This document shows positions 26,007 to 34,322 of a stretch of 64,000 bases of DNA, one piece after another. Positions within the stretch are counted from its first letter, which is position 1, and every line of letters starts with the position of its first letter. A program made the position numbers and the translations under genes. A model generated the notes under the pieces. It searched no databases and was not told the DNA's origin. It saw nothing but the letters and a program-made list of their open reading frames with translations. The DNA comes from Myxococcota bacterium (lineage in GTDB: Bacteria; Myxococcota; B64-G9), in assembly GCA_022710975.1 (NCBI GenBank), contig JAKLGA010000006.1, forward strand, positions 62,001 to 126,000, given 5' to 3'.

Positions 26007-29000
26007 GGCGCGACCGGCCGAGGCCCCTGGGGGCGGGGCTTGGCGTGGGCTGGATCGCGCTCGGCCTGCTCTCGCTCGGCGCCGCGCGGGCCGGGGAGTG
26101 GCCCGGGCTGGACGTCCGCGGCCAGGCGCTGGTCGTGGGGCGGGTGTTCGAGGACCTGGACGGGGACGGGCGCTTCTCGGCGGGTGAGCGTGGGCTGCCC
26201 GGGGTGCGCCTGCTGACGGATGGGGGGCTCCAGGCGCTCACCGACGCCGACGGACTCTTCCACCTGCAGCTCCTGGCGGGCGGCCTGGAGCTGCAGGCGG
26301 GCCACCTGGTGGTCCTCGACCGGAGCAGCCTGCCCGCCGGGGCCCGGGTGAGCGGCACCTCGCGGCGGCTGTTGCACCTCGCGCCGCTGGAGACGGTCCA
26401 GGTGAGCTTCCCGGTGCGCTCCCCTGCCGCGGAGCCGGGCGGGCCGAGCCCGCTGCCCGCCCGCCAGGGACACCCGGGCCTGGCCCTGCGCGCGCAGGCC
26501 GGCGCCCTGTGGGGCGCGGCGGCGCTCGAGGTCCCCGAGGGCTGCTGGCTGGAGGCCGATGGACAGCCGCTGGAGCTCGACCCGGCCCGGCTGGCGCTGA
26601 TCCCCGTGCCGCTCGCGGCCGACGTCAACTCCCGCCTGGTCGTGCTGGCCTGCGAGGACGGCAGGCTCGAGGCCTGGCTCCTGCGCCTGCACCGGGTGCT
26701 CCGCCCCTCCGGCGGGGCGCTGGTCGTGCCGGGCGCCCCCCGGGCACTGGCCGTGTGCCAGGGCTCCAGGCTGGGCGAGGTGGAGCGCACCCGCTCCGTG
26801 GAGCTGGACTGCCGCAGCCTGCCCGGCGCCAGCCTGAGCCTGGGCGCGCAGCGGGTTGGGCAGGTCACCCGGCGGCTGGTGCTGGAGGTGGAGCCCGGGC
26901 CCAACACCTTCCCCCTGGAGGTCGTCCTGGACGGCGGCGGCCGCCTGGCCAGCCAGGTGACCTGGCAGGTCCGCCAGGTCTCGGCCACCGGGGCGCTGCT
27001 CGGCACGGCGGCCCTGGGGTACGCCTTCGGCGGTGGCGCGGAGGGCGTCTACCTCGGCGGGCGGCTGCGCGGCCAGCTCGAGGCCAGCCTGCCCCTGGAG
27101 CTCAGGCTGAGGCTGAGCGGCGGCCTGGAGTCCTCCAACCTCGAGGGACTGGCGGCCGGGCAGGCGGCCCGCCAGGTGCTCGGCCCGGCCCGCGACCCGG
27201 GCCGCTGGGAGCGCGCGCCCGACCCGGAGGCGGGCTGGAGCCTGAGCGGGGACGACGGCGCGCTGTGGAGCGTCAATCCGTCCGCCTCGCGGTACCGGCT
27301 GGAGCTGCTGCGCAAGGCCTCCCGGCTGGGGTACGGCGAGTTCGCCCTGGACGACGGCGCCAGCCTGCGCTTGGGTCAGGTGCGCCGGAGCCTGGTGGGC
27401 GCGTTCGGCCGGGTGAGCGCCCTCGAGGACGTGTTCGGCGGGCCCGCGCCCGCGCTGCAGCTCGAGCTGGACGGCTTCTGGGCGCGGCCCGATCCGGATC
27501 CCTCCAGCGCGGCCCTGCCCGTCGGCCCGAAGGCGCTGCGCACGGCCAGCCAGCTCCCGGCCCACGAGGAGCTCCTGGCCACGGGCGGCAGCCTGTACTT
27601 CCTGGGCCATGGCTGGGTGGTGGAGGGCAGCGAGAGGTTGCTGGTCGAGGCCCGCGACGCGCGCACGGGCCTGCCGCTCGCCCAGCGCAGGCTCCGCCGG
27701 GGCGTGGACTACGAGGTCGACTGGAGCGCGGGGCGGATCCTGCTGACCCAGCCTCTCGATCCGGGCCTGCTGACCGGCAGCGCCATCCGGCTCGCCCCCC
27801 TCGGCGGGCGGACCACCGTGCTGGTCGCGGACTACGAGCACCTCGCGCTGGCGGATACGGATCCGCGGGACACGCTGGTCGGCGGCCGGGTGGGCATCGC
27901 CGGGCGGCCGGGTGGGGGGTTGGTGCTCGAGGCGTCCGGCAAGGCCCTGGGCGGGTTGTCGACGGGAGACTCCGCCGACTACCTGCTGTGGCAGACGAGC
28001 GCCCGCGCGGCCCTCGGGGAGCTGCTCGAGGTGTGGGCCGGCTACACCCGGACCCAGGGGCACATCCTGACGCCGGCCTACTCCCTGGACGGCGGGCTCA
28101 GCTTCCTCGAGGCCCCCGCGCCCCGGCGCGCGCAGGGCGAGGCCCTCGAGGCCGGGCTCGAGCTCGCCCTCGAGGGTCTGCGCTCGGAGCTGCGGTACCG
28201 GCGCTGGCTGGAGGGCTTCGCCGATGGCTGGGTGGTGGCCTCCGGAGATCTCAACCAGTTCATTGGAAGTATTGATGCAACGCCATGGGAAGACTGGATA
28301 ATCCACGCAGCAGCCACGACGGATCAGCGAGCCGGTGGGCTGGCCTGGGACACCCGGCTGGGCATCCGCAACCGGCCGATCGAGCCCCTCGAGATCGCCC
28401 TGGAGGCCTCCTTCGAAGCGGCCTCGCCCCGGGGTTCGGGTCTGGCCGCCCAGGACTTCGCGGCACTGCGGGGAGACGGCCAGCGATCGCTGGTGGGGCT
28501 CCGGGCGAACTGGGAGGTCCTGCCAGGCTGGTCGCTGTTCGCCGGGCACCAGCAGGCCGTGTACCTGGCCGGCGTCGGTCGGCCCGCCCGGGATCTGAGC
28601 CTGGCGAGCGCCGGCACCCAGCTCGCGCTCACGGAGGGTCTGGCCGTGGGGCTCGAGGCGGGCTGGGGCCCCGAGATCGGCAACCTGGTGCGGCTCGGGC
28701 TCAGCGAGCAGCTCGACGGGGAGCGGTCCTCGTTCGCCTACACCACCTTCACCACGGACGGCTCGGCGGTCCGCCAGGGGGGCTGGACCGCGGGACAGTC
28801 CGGGCGCACCGAGCAGGGCTGGCTGGTGTCCTCGGGCCAGAGCTGGTCGGCCCTGGAGGGCGGCCAGGCCGCGGGCCAGCAGGTGGCGGTGGAGATTCCG
28901 CTGGGCTCGCCCTGGCGGCTGAAGCTGGCCTACGAGCGGGCGGAGGCGGACGCGCCCGCGGACGGGCTGGCGCGGGCCGACCTCCTCGGCGGACCCTTCG

Positions 29001-29845
29001 AGGACCGGGTGGGCGCCGGGCTCGGTCGCCCGGGCCGGCGCAACGCGCTGTTTGGCCGGCTGGCCTACGTGGGGGAGCGCCTGCAGCTCTCCACGGCCGC
29101 CGAGTACCGGGTGGAGGAGCACCTGCCCCTGGCCGGTCTGTCCGGGGCGGCGGCGGACGCGGCCAGCGCCCACCGGCAGGCCGTCCTGCGCCTGGGCCTG
29201 CGCTGGACGCCGCTCGCCGGGCTGGCCCTGGGGGGCCGCGTGGCCTGGGCCGAGACGTTCGGCGGCCCGACCGGGGACGACGGCCCGGGCCTGCCCGAGG
29301 GGGGCTTCTTCGAGGGCTCGGCCGCGGTGGTCTGGCGGCCCGGCGCGTTGCCCTGGCTGGCCCTGCTGGCGCGGGCCGCCGGCGGGGAGGAGCAGGCCCC
29401 TGCGCGCGCAGAGGCCGAGCTGGGCCAGGAACGCTGGGCCATGGGTACCCTGGCCGTCCACCTCGCGCCCTGGAGCTGGCTGCAGCCGAGCCTGGCGCTG
29501 GCGCCCTGGTGGAGCGCCTACACCCCCGCGGATGGGCCCTCGGCCGAGCGGGTGGGGCTGCTCGGGCTCCTGCGACTCAGCTCGGAGGTGTGGGCCGGGC
29601 TCGGGCTGTCGGTCGAGGCGAGGCTGGCGGTGAACCGGCCCGGCTACGACCTGGCGCTCGGCATGGCCGCCGAGCCAGCCGCGGCGGGCTTCGCCCTGGA
29701 GGCCTTCTACCGCCTGGCGAACGAGTCGCTGGGCGGCCTGCGCCTCGGGGTCGGCTACTCGTTCTCGGACATCCCCGATCCGTTGCTGTCCGACCTGCAC
29801 GCGGGGCGCCAGGGGGTGTTCATCCGGCTGGAAGGGGATCTTTGA
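26003..29845 (+). CDS. SdrD-B-domain protein with predicted outer-membrane barrel
   Basis: A 1280-residue exported protein from GTG 26003, overlapping the previous TGA. The signal region (LGVGWIALGLLSLGAARA) is followed by an SdrD-B/Cna-B-like domain (about residues 42-95; RVFEDLDGDGRFSAGERGLP), which binds calcium in relatives. A middle beta domain comes next, then from about residue 380 onward a long run of alternating amphipathic strands (LPLELRLRLSGGLESSNLEG, LEVWAGYTRTQGHIL, GLSVEARLAVNRPGYDLALG), consistent with a large barrel. The last strand is VFIRLEGDL. It may form a surface channel or exporter with the Ig-like partner; this is inference. A short AT-rich run with atypical codons lies inside at 28255-28320. 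Confidence 0.75.
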   Translation: MRRDRPRPLGAGLGVGWIALGLLSLGAARAGEWPGLDVRGQALVVGRVFEDLDGDGRFSAGERGLPGVRLLTDGGLQALTDADGLFHLQLLAGGLELQAGHLVVLDRSSLPAGARVSGTSRRLLHLAPLETVQVSFPVRSPAAEPGGPSPLPARQGHPGLALRAQAGALWGAAALEVPEGCWLEADGQPLELDPARLALIPVPLAADVNSRLVVLACEDGRLEAWLLRLHRVLRPSGGALVVPGAPRALAVCQGSRLGEVERTRSVELDCRSLPGASLSLGAQRVGQVTRRLVLEVEPGPNTFPLEVVLDGGGRLASQVTWQVRQVSATGALLGTAALGYAFGGGAEGVYLGGRLRGQLEASLPLELRLRLSGGLESSNLEGLAAGQAARQVLGPARDPGRWERAPDPEAGWSLSGDDGALWSVNPSASRYRLELLRKASRLGYGEFALDDGASLRLGQVRRSLVGAFGRVSALEDVFGGPAPALQLELDGFWARPDPDPSSAALPVGPKALRTASQLPAHEELLATGGSLYFLGHGWVVEGSERLLVEARDARTGLPLAQRRLRRGVDYEVDWSAGRILLTQPLDPGLLTGSAIRLAPLGGRTTVLVADYEHLALADTDPRDTLVGGRVGIAGRPGGGLVLEASGKALGGLSTGDSADYLLWQTSARAALGELLEVWAGYTRTQGHILTPAYSLDGGLSFLEAPAPRRAQGEALEAGLELALEGLRSELRYRRWLEGFADGWVVASGDLNQFIGSIDATPWEDWIIHAAATTDQRAGGLAWDTRLGIRNRPIEPLEIALEASFEAASPRGSGLAAQDFAALRGDGQRSLVGLRANWEVLPGWSLFAGHQQAVYLAGVGRPARDLSLASAGTQLALTEGLAVGLEAGWGPEIGNLVRLGLSEQLDGERSSFAYTTFTTDGSAVRQGGWTAGQSGRTEQGWLVSSGQSWSALEGGQAAGQQVAVEIPLGSPWRLKLAYERAEADAPADGLARADLLGGPFEDRVGAGLGRPGRRNALFGRLAYVGERLQLSTAAEYRVEEHLPLAGLSGAAADAASAHRQAVLRLGLRWTPLAGLALGGRVAWAETFGGPTGDDGPGLPEGGFFEGSAAVVWRPGALPWLALLARAAGGEEQAPARAEAELGQERWAMGTLAVHLAPWSWLQPSLALAPWWSAYTPADGPSAERVGLLGLLRLSSEVWAGLGLSVEARLAVNRPGYDLALGMAAEPAAAGFALEAFYRLANESLGGLRLGVGYSFSDIPDPLLSDLHAGRQGVFIRLEGDL

Positions 29846-29876
29846 CCGCGCGGGTTGGCGGAGATCTGGTGCTAGA

Positions 29877-32774
29877 ATGGCCGCCGTGTTCGTGCGAACC
29901 AGGAGCTTCTCGAGGATCGCGGCGTTGGCCTGGGTGCTGGCGCCCGGCCTGGCGTGGGCGCAGGCAGGCACCTGGCTGGCGGTCGATCTCGGCCTGGGCG
30001 TGGATCTCAACGACGTGGACTTCGCCGACGCGGAGCACGGCTGCGCGGTGGGCAACGCCGCCACCATCCGCTGCACCGGGACGGGCGGGGAGACCGCGGC
30101 CGAGTGGTTCGCGGGTGACGTGGGCGGGGTGACCCAGAACCTGCGCGGGGTGTTCTTGCGCGACGCGTCGAACGGCTGGGCCGTGGGGGACAGCGGGACC
30201 GTCCTGTCCACGGCCGATGGAGGCCACACCTGGACCCAGCTCGACGTCCCCGCGGGCCCCCCGAACCTGCGGGCGGTCTGGGTGCTCGACGCCCTCCAGG
30301 CCTGGGCGGCCACGGGCACCATGGGCTTCGTGGCGCTGCGCACCACGAACGGCGGCACGAGCTGGAGCCCGGACTCGATCGTGGACGGCACCGGCCAGCG
30401 GGTGGTCATGGCCAGCGCCTCCGAGGGCTGGATGATCTCCACCCTCTCCACGAGCGGCCGTGGGGTGATCTGGCACACCACCGACGGCGGCCTGAACTGG
30501 GGCGAGGAGCTGATGACCGGGGATCTGCTCTTCGGGTTGGCCCGCTCGGGCACTGGGCGGGTGTTCGCCGTGGGAGAGCTCGGGACCCTGTTCCGGCGCG
30601 ACGGCAGCTGGGGCCTCCAAGAGACCGTCGGCGCCACCACGCTGCAGGGGGTCGCCTTCGCCGCCCAGGACCCGCAGCGCGCCTGGGCGGTCGGCCTGGG
30701 CGGGGTGATCTGGCACACCGCGAACGCCGGTGACTCCTGGTCCGGCCAGGGCTCGGGCACGCTCCAGGATCTCCTGTCCGTCGACGGGCAGGACGGGCTG
30801 CGGGCCTGGGCGGTGGGCAAGGCCGGGACGCTGCTGGTCTACCGGGAGTGCGGCGCGGGCGCCCCGTGCGCGGGCGGCGTCACCGGCTGCCTCGATGAGG
30901 GCCAGTGCGACCTCGCCCAGGGGGTGTGCGGGGTGGCGCTGGCCGACGGGGCCGAGTGCGGGGTGCGCTCGTGTCAGGGGACCGACCTGCTCCACCAGAC
31001 CTGCCTGGCGGGCGCCTGTCAGCCCGCGACGCTGCTGGCCGCCTGCACCAGCGCCGACCCCTGCCTGGACCCGACCTGCGACCCGGCCGCGGGCTGCGGC
31101 GCCTCGCCGAACGCCGCCGGCTGCGACGACGGCGACGCCTGCACGCAGGGGGACCAGTGCGCGGGCGGGGTGTGCCTGCCGGGCGAGGCGATCGTGTGCC
31201 AGGACGCAGAGCCCTGCACGGACGACGGCTGCTCCCCGGCCAGCGGCTGCGTGTTCACGCCGAACAGCGACCCGTGCGACGACGGCGACGCCTGCACGCA
31301 AGGGGACCAGTGCGCGGGAGGGGGGTGCGTCTCCGGGGAGGCGGTGCTCTGCCAGGACGGCAACCCCTGCACCGACGACGGCTGCCAACCGGCCAGCGGC
31401 TGCGTGTTCCCGCCGAACAGCGCGGCCTGCGAGGACGGCTCGGCCTGCACGCTGTTCGACGCCTGCGCGAACGGGGCCTGCCAGCCGGGCGAGGCCGTGG
31501 ATTGCAGCGGCCTCGACGGGGTCTGCCGGATGGGGGTGTGCGACCCGGACACGGGCGGGTGCTCCGCCGAGCCGGCGGGGGACGGGACGGGCTGCCAGGA
31601 CGGCGACCCCTGCACCTCGGGCGACACCTGCCAGGCCGGGGCCTGCCAGCCGGGTGGACCGACGGACTGCTCCCACCTGGACACCGCCTGCGGCCTGGGC
31701 GTGTGCCAGCCGGCCCAGGGCGGCTGCGCAGCGCAGGCCCGCCCCGACGGCACGGGCTGCGACGACGCGGTGGACTGCACCCGGGACGACGCCTGCGCCG
31801 GCGGGGTGTGCGCCGGGAGCCCCTACACCTGCGACGACGGCGATCCGTGCACGCTGGACCGGTGCGATGGGTCGGGGGGCTGCGCGGCGCCGGCGCCGGC
31901 GCCCGACGGCACCCCCTGCGGCGTCTGCCTGGCGTGCCGGGCGGGCCTGTGCGCGTCCGCCGACCAGGGCGACGCCTGCCAGGACGGCCAGGGCTGCCTC
32001 GGGCTGTGCGACCAGGACCAGGTGTGTGTGATCGAGGCGCTGTGCGGGCAGGTGGTGGACGGCTGCGACCTGCGCCTGGACTACGGTCCCGGCGCGGAGC
32101 AGAGCCTGCTGTGCCGCCTGCCCGAGGACAGCCTGGCCGCGGCCGTGGTGGTGGGGGTAGGCCCCCAGGCCGTGCCGGGCCTGGCGCCGGTGCGCGTCTC
32201 CCTGACGCGCGCCTTCGGCGCGCCGCTCGCGGAGCTCTGGATGCTCCTCGGGTTCCAGGGCAGCCAGGAGGGCCTCGGCCTGGTGCAGGACAGCGCCCGG
32301 GCGCGCTGGCTGCCCGCGCTCGAGGGCGGCGCCGCGCCCGCGGAGCTGGTCGTGGACGACCGGGAGGACCGGGTGCTGCTCCGCCTGGACGGCAGCGCCC
32401 AGGCCTGGGACGCGCTGGAGGTGGACCTGCTGCTCCAGGTGCGCGGGCCCGGCGGGCTGCCGTTCGAGGTGGAGGTGTGGGCACCCTGCGTGGCCCCCCG
32501 CGCCGAGCCGGGTTGCCACGCGGGCTTCGCCCCGGGGCGGGAGGATCGGCCCGCCGATCCGGCCCTGGGCGGCGGGCCGCCCGATCTCCAGCAGGTGGCG
32601 CTGCCGGTGCAGGCCTGGAGCCTGGCCGGCACCTACCTGCCGCTCGGGTCGGAGGAGCCGGCGCCTCGAGCCGGGCTGGGTTGTCAGTGTGGTGGGGGCG
32701 TGGATGGGGCGGCCTCGGCCGCGCTCGGCCTGCTCGGCCTGGCGTGCCTGGCCCGCCGAAGGAGGCAGAGATGA
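29877..32774 (+). CDS. Ycf48-like propeller/CTDC-repeat protein with MYXO-CTERM tail
   Basis: A 965-residue secreted protein. Signal peptide in the first 30 residues (RIAALAWVLAPGLAWAQ). Residues about 35-320 form Ycf48/BNR-like propeller blades (NGWAVGDSGTVLSTADGGHT, then VIWHTTDGGLNWGEEL). Residues about 325-720 are Cys-rich Dictyostelium CTDC-like repeats (CDDGDACTQGDQCAGG, CTDDGCSPASGCVFTP). A beta domain follows (about 725-925), and the C-terminus is a MYXO-CTERM-type sorting signal: GLGCQCGGG, hydrophobic span, RRRR. Such tails mark surface-anchored proteins of myxobacteria. ATG 29877 lies inside a TAGAAT (29873-29878) resembling -10 boxes of other lipoprotein genes here, so the true start could be slightly downstream. 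The stop overlaps the next gene (ATGA). Confidence 0.85.
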   Translation: MAAVFVRTRSFSRIAALAWVLAPGLAWAQAGTWLAVDLGLGVDLNDVDFADAEHGCAVGNAATIRCTGTGGETAAEWFAGDVGGVTQNLRGVFLRDASNGWAVGDSGTVLSTADGGHTWTQLDVPAGPPNLRAVWVLDALQAWAATGTMGFVALRTTNGGTSWSPDSIVDGTGQRVVMASASEGWMISTLSTSGRGVIWHTTDGGLNWGEELMTGDLLFGLARSGTGRVFAVGELGTLFRRDGSWGLQETVGATTLQGVAFAAQDPQRAWAVGLGGVIWHTANAGDSWSGQGSGTLQDLLSVDGQDGLRAWAVGKAGTLLVYRECGAGAPCAGGVTGCLDEGQCDLAQGVCGVALADGAECGVRSCQGTDLLHQTCLAGACQPATLLAACTSADPCLDPTCDPAAGCGASPNAAGCDDGDACTQGDQCAGGVCLPGEAIVCQDAEPCTDDGCSPASGCVFTPNSDPCDDGDACTQGDQCAGGGCVSGEAVLCQDGNPCTDDGCQPASGCVFPPNSAACEDGSACTLFDACANGACQPGEAVDCSGLDGVCRMGVCDPDTGGCSAEPAGDGTGCQDGDPCTSGDTCQAGACQPGGPTDCSHLDTACGLGVCQPAQGGCAAQARPDGTGCDDAVDCTRDDACAGGVCAGSPYTCDDGDPCTLDRCDGSGGCAAPAPAPDGTPCGVCLACRAGLCASADQGDACQDGQGCLGLCDQDQVCVIEALCGQVVDGCDLRLDYGPGAEQSLLCRLPEDSLAAAVVVGVGPQAVPGLAPVRVSLTRAFGAPLAELWMLLGFQGSQEGLGLVQDSARARWLPALEGGAAPAELVVDDREDRVLLRLDGSAQAWDALEVDLLLQVRGPGGLPFEVEVWAPCVAPRAEPGCHAGFAPGREDRPADPALGGGPPDLQQVALPVQAWSLAGTYLPLGSEEPAPRAGLGCQCGGGVDGAASAALGLLGLACLARRRRQR

Positions 32775-34300
32775 GCGGCGGCATGCGTCTCGGACTGGTC
32801 TGCGTCAGCCTGCTGGGGCTCGGCCTGGCTGGCTGCAGCAGCGGCAAGGGCCTGCGCAAGCTCGCCCAGGAGTCGGACTTCCGCACCCCCGCCGATCTGC
32901 GCGCCGAGGGCCTGCTGAAACGCGCGGACCAGCAGCTCGACGCGGGGGATCGCCAGGGCGCGGCGGCCAACTACCTGGCGGCCCTGGAGGAGCGCCCCGA
33001 TCTCTACGACGCCCACCTCGGGCTGGGCACCCTCTACGACATGGAGGGGGACGAGCTGTCCGCCCTGGCCGAGTACGGCGGGTACACCGAGGTGGTCCCG
33101 CGGGCCAGGATGTCGCTCGACCTCATGCTGGCCTACCACGAGGGCAAGTTCGCGCGCGATCCCGTCTCGCCCCAGGACATCTCCAAGGAGCGGCGGGCGC
33201 TGGCGGTGCTCGAGCTCAGCCGGGCCATGGTCGACCGCCGCGCAGGCCGGCTGGCGCAGGCCCTGGAGCGTCTCACCCGGGCCTACGAGGGCCTGCCGCG
33301 CTCCGGTCTGCCGGAGTACCTGGCGGGCATGATCGAGCTGGAGCTGGGCAGGGAGGCCGAGGCCCGGCAGAGCTTCGAGGCCGCGGTCTCGCACAACGGC
33401 TACTTCGCCAGGCGGTTGCTGACCGATCGGGTCGACCAGCGCCTGGGGGGGCTGCTGGAGCGGGTGCGCGAGCTCCTGGGCGACGCGCTGACGGCGCACC
33501 CGGCGGACGCGATCACCGGCCTGCTGGCGGCCGTGGTGGACTTCCGGCTGGGCGCCCCGGAGCGCAGCCTCCAGGTTCTGCGCCAGGCCCAGGGCTGGGG
33601 CACGCCGGGCTGGGAGGCCCTGTTCCTCAAGGCCCTGGTCCTCGATCGGCTGGGCCAGCGGGTGGAGTCCGATCAGGCCCTGGGGGACATCGTGATGCTC
33701 AAGTACGATCTCTCCCAGGCCTTCACCCTGGAGGAGGCCAGCCTGTTCCACGGACCGCTGGCGGGCCAGGCGGACGCCTTCGCCCTCGAGCGGATGGCCC
33801 CCGTGCTGCCCGAACCAGCCCGGGCCTACTTCCGCTGGCGGCTGCGGGCCGAGGCCGGCGATCCCGCCGCGGCCGAGGAGCGGGCGAGCTTCGAGCGGGT
33901 GAGCGCCGAGGGCTTCCCGGCGGGTGCCTTCGCGGACGTCCCGGGCCAGGAGCCGCCGACCGTCGAGCCGCGCACCCGGCCCGAGTACCTGGGCGCCGTG
34001 GACGGCCGGCTGCAGGACGCCATGCGGGCCTTCAACCGCTGCGACGCGACCCGCCGGGCGCTGCGCTCCAACCCGAGCGCGCGCATGCTCTTCCGGCTGC
34101 AGCTCGACGGGGCCGGCGCGCCCGCCCTGGTGGCGGTGCTCGAGAACACCACCGACGACCCCCCGCTGGCCTACTGCGTCGTGCGCAAGCTGCTGCTGAT
34201 GCGCTTCCCGAAGTCGCGGCGGACGGTCGAGACCTTCAAGCTGCCGATCATGCTCGGTCCGGAGGTGGATGGGCTGCTCGAGCAGGGGACCGGCGGCTGA
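32771..34300 (+). CDS. TPR lipoprotein
   Basis: A 509-residue lipoprotein: MSGGMRLGLVCVSLLGLGLAG then Cys, a clear lipobox (LGLAGC). ATG 32771 overlaps the previous TGA and has AAGGAGG just upstream; ATG 32783 is a weaker alternative. TPR-like helices fill most of the mature protein (AAANYLAALEERPDLYDAHL, RLAQALERLTRAYEGLPRSG, SLQVLRQAQGWGTPGWEALF). The C-terminal region (about 410-505; AMRAFNRCDATRRALRSNPS, then LAYCVVRKLLLMRFP) has two Cys and resembles the TonB-like/AgmX-type tail in spacing (a first Cys, then a PLAYCVV-type Cys before a hydrophobic stretch), but is more diverged. Likely an outer-membrane assembly or scaffold factor for the neighbouring surface proteins. Confidence 0.82.
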   Translation: MSGGMRLGLVCVSLLGLGLAGCSSGKGLRKLAQESDFRTPADLRAEGLLKRADQQLDAGDRQGAAANYLAALEERPDLYDAHLGLGTLYDMEGDELSALAEYGGYTEVVPRARMSLDLMLAYHEGKFARDPVSPQDISKERRALAVLELSRAMVDRRAGRLAQALERLTRAYEGLPRSGLPEYLAGMIELELGREAEARQSFEAAVSHNGYFARRLLTDRVDQRLGGLLERVRELLGDALTAHPADAITGLLAAVVDFRLGAPERSLQVLRQAQGWGTPGWEALFLKALVLDRLGQRVESDQALGDIVMLKYDLSQAFTLEEASLFHGPLAGQADAFALERMAPVLPEPARAYFRWRLRAEAGDPAAAEERASFERVSAEGFPAGAFADVPGQEPPTVEPRTRPEYLGAVDGRLQDAMRAFNRCDATRRALRSNPSARMLFRLQLDGAGAPALVAVLENTTDDPPLAYCVVRKLLLMRFPKSRRTVETFKLPIMLGPEVDGLLEQGTGG

Positions 34301-34322
34301 CCGCCGGTGGAGGGAGGGACGC

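Noticed and set aside
29842-29878. Sigma-70 promoter TTGACC...TAGAAT ahead of the Ycf48-like gene
   Set aside because: The spacer is 25 nt, too long, and the -10 overlaps the likely start codon; only the hexamer similarity is kept as an observation.
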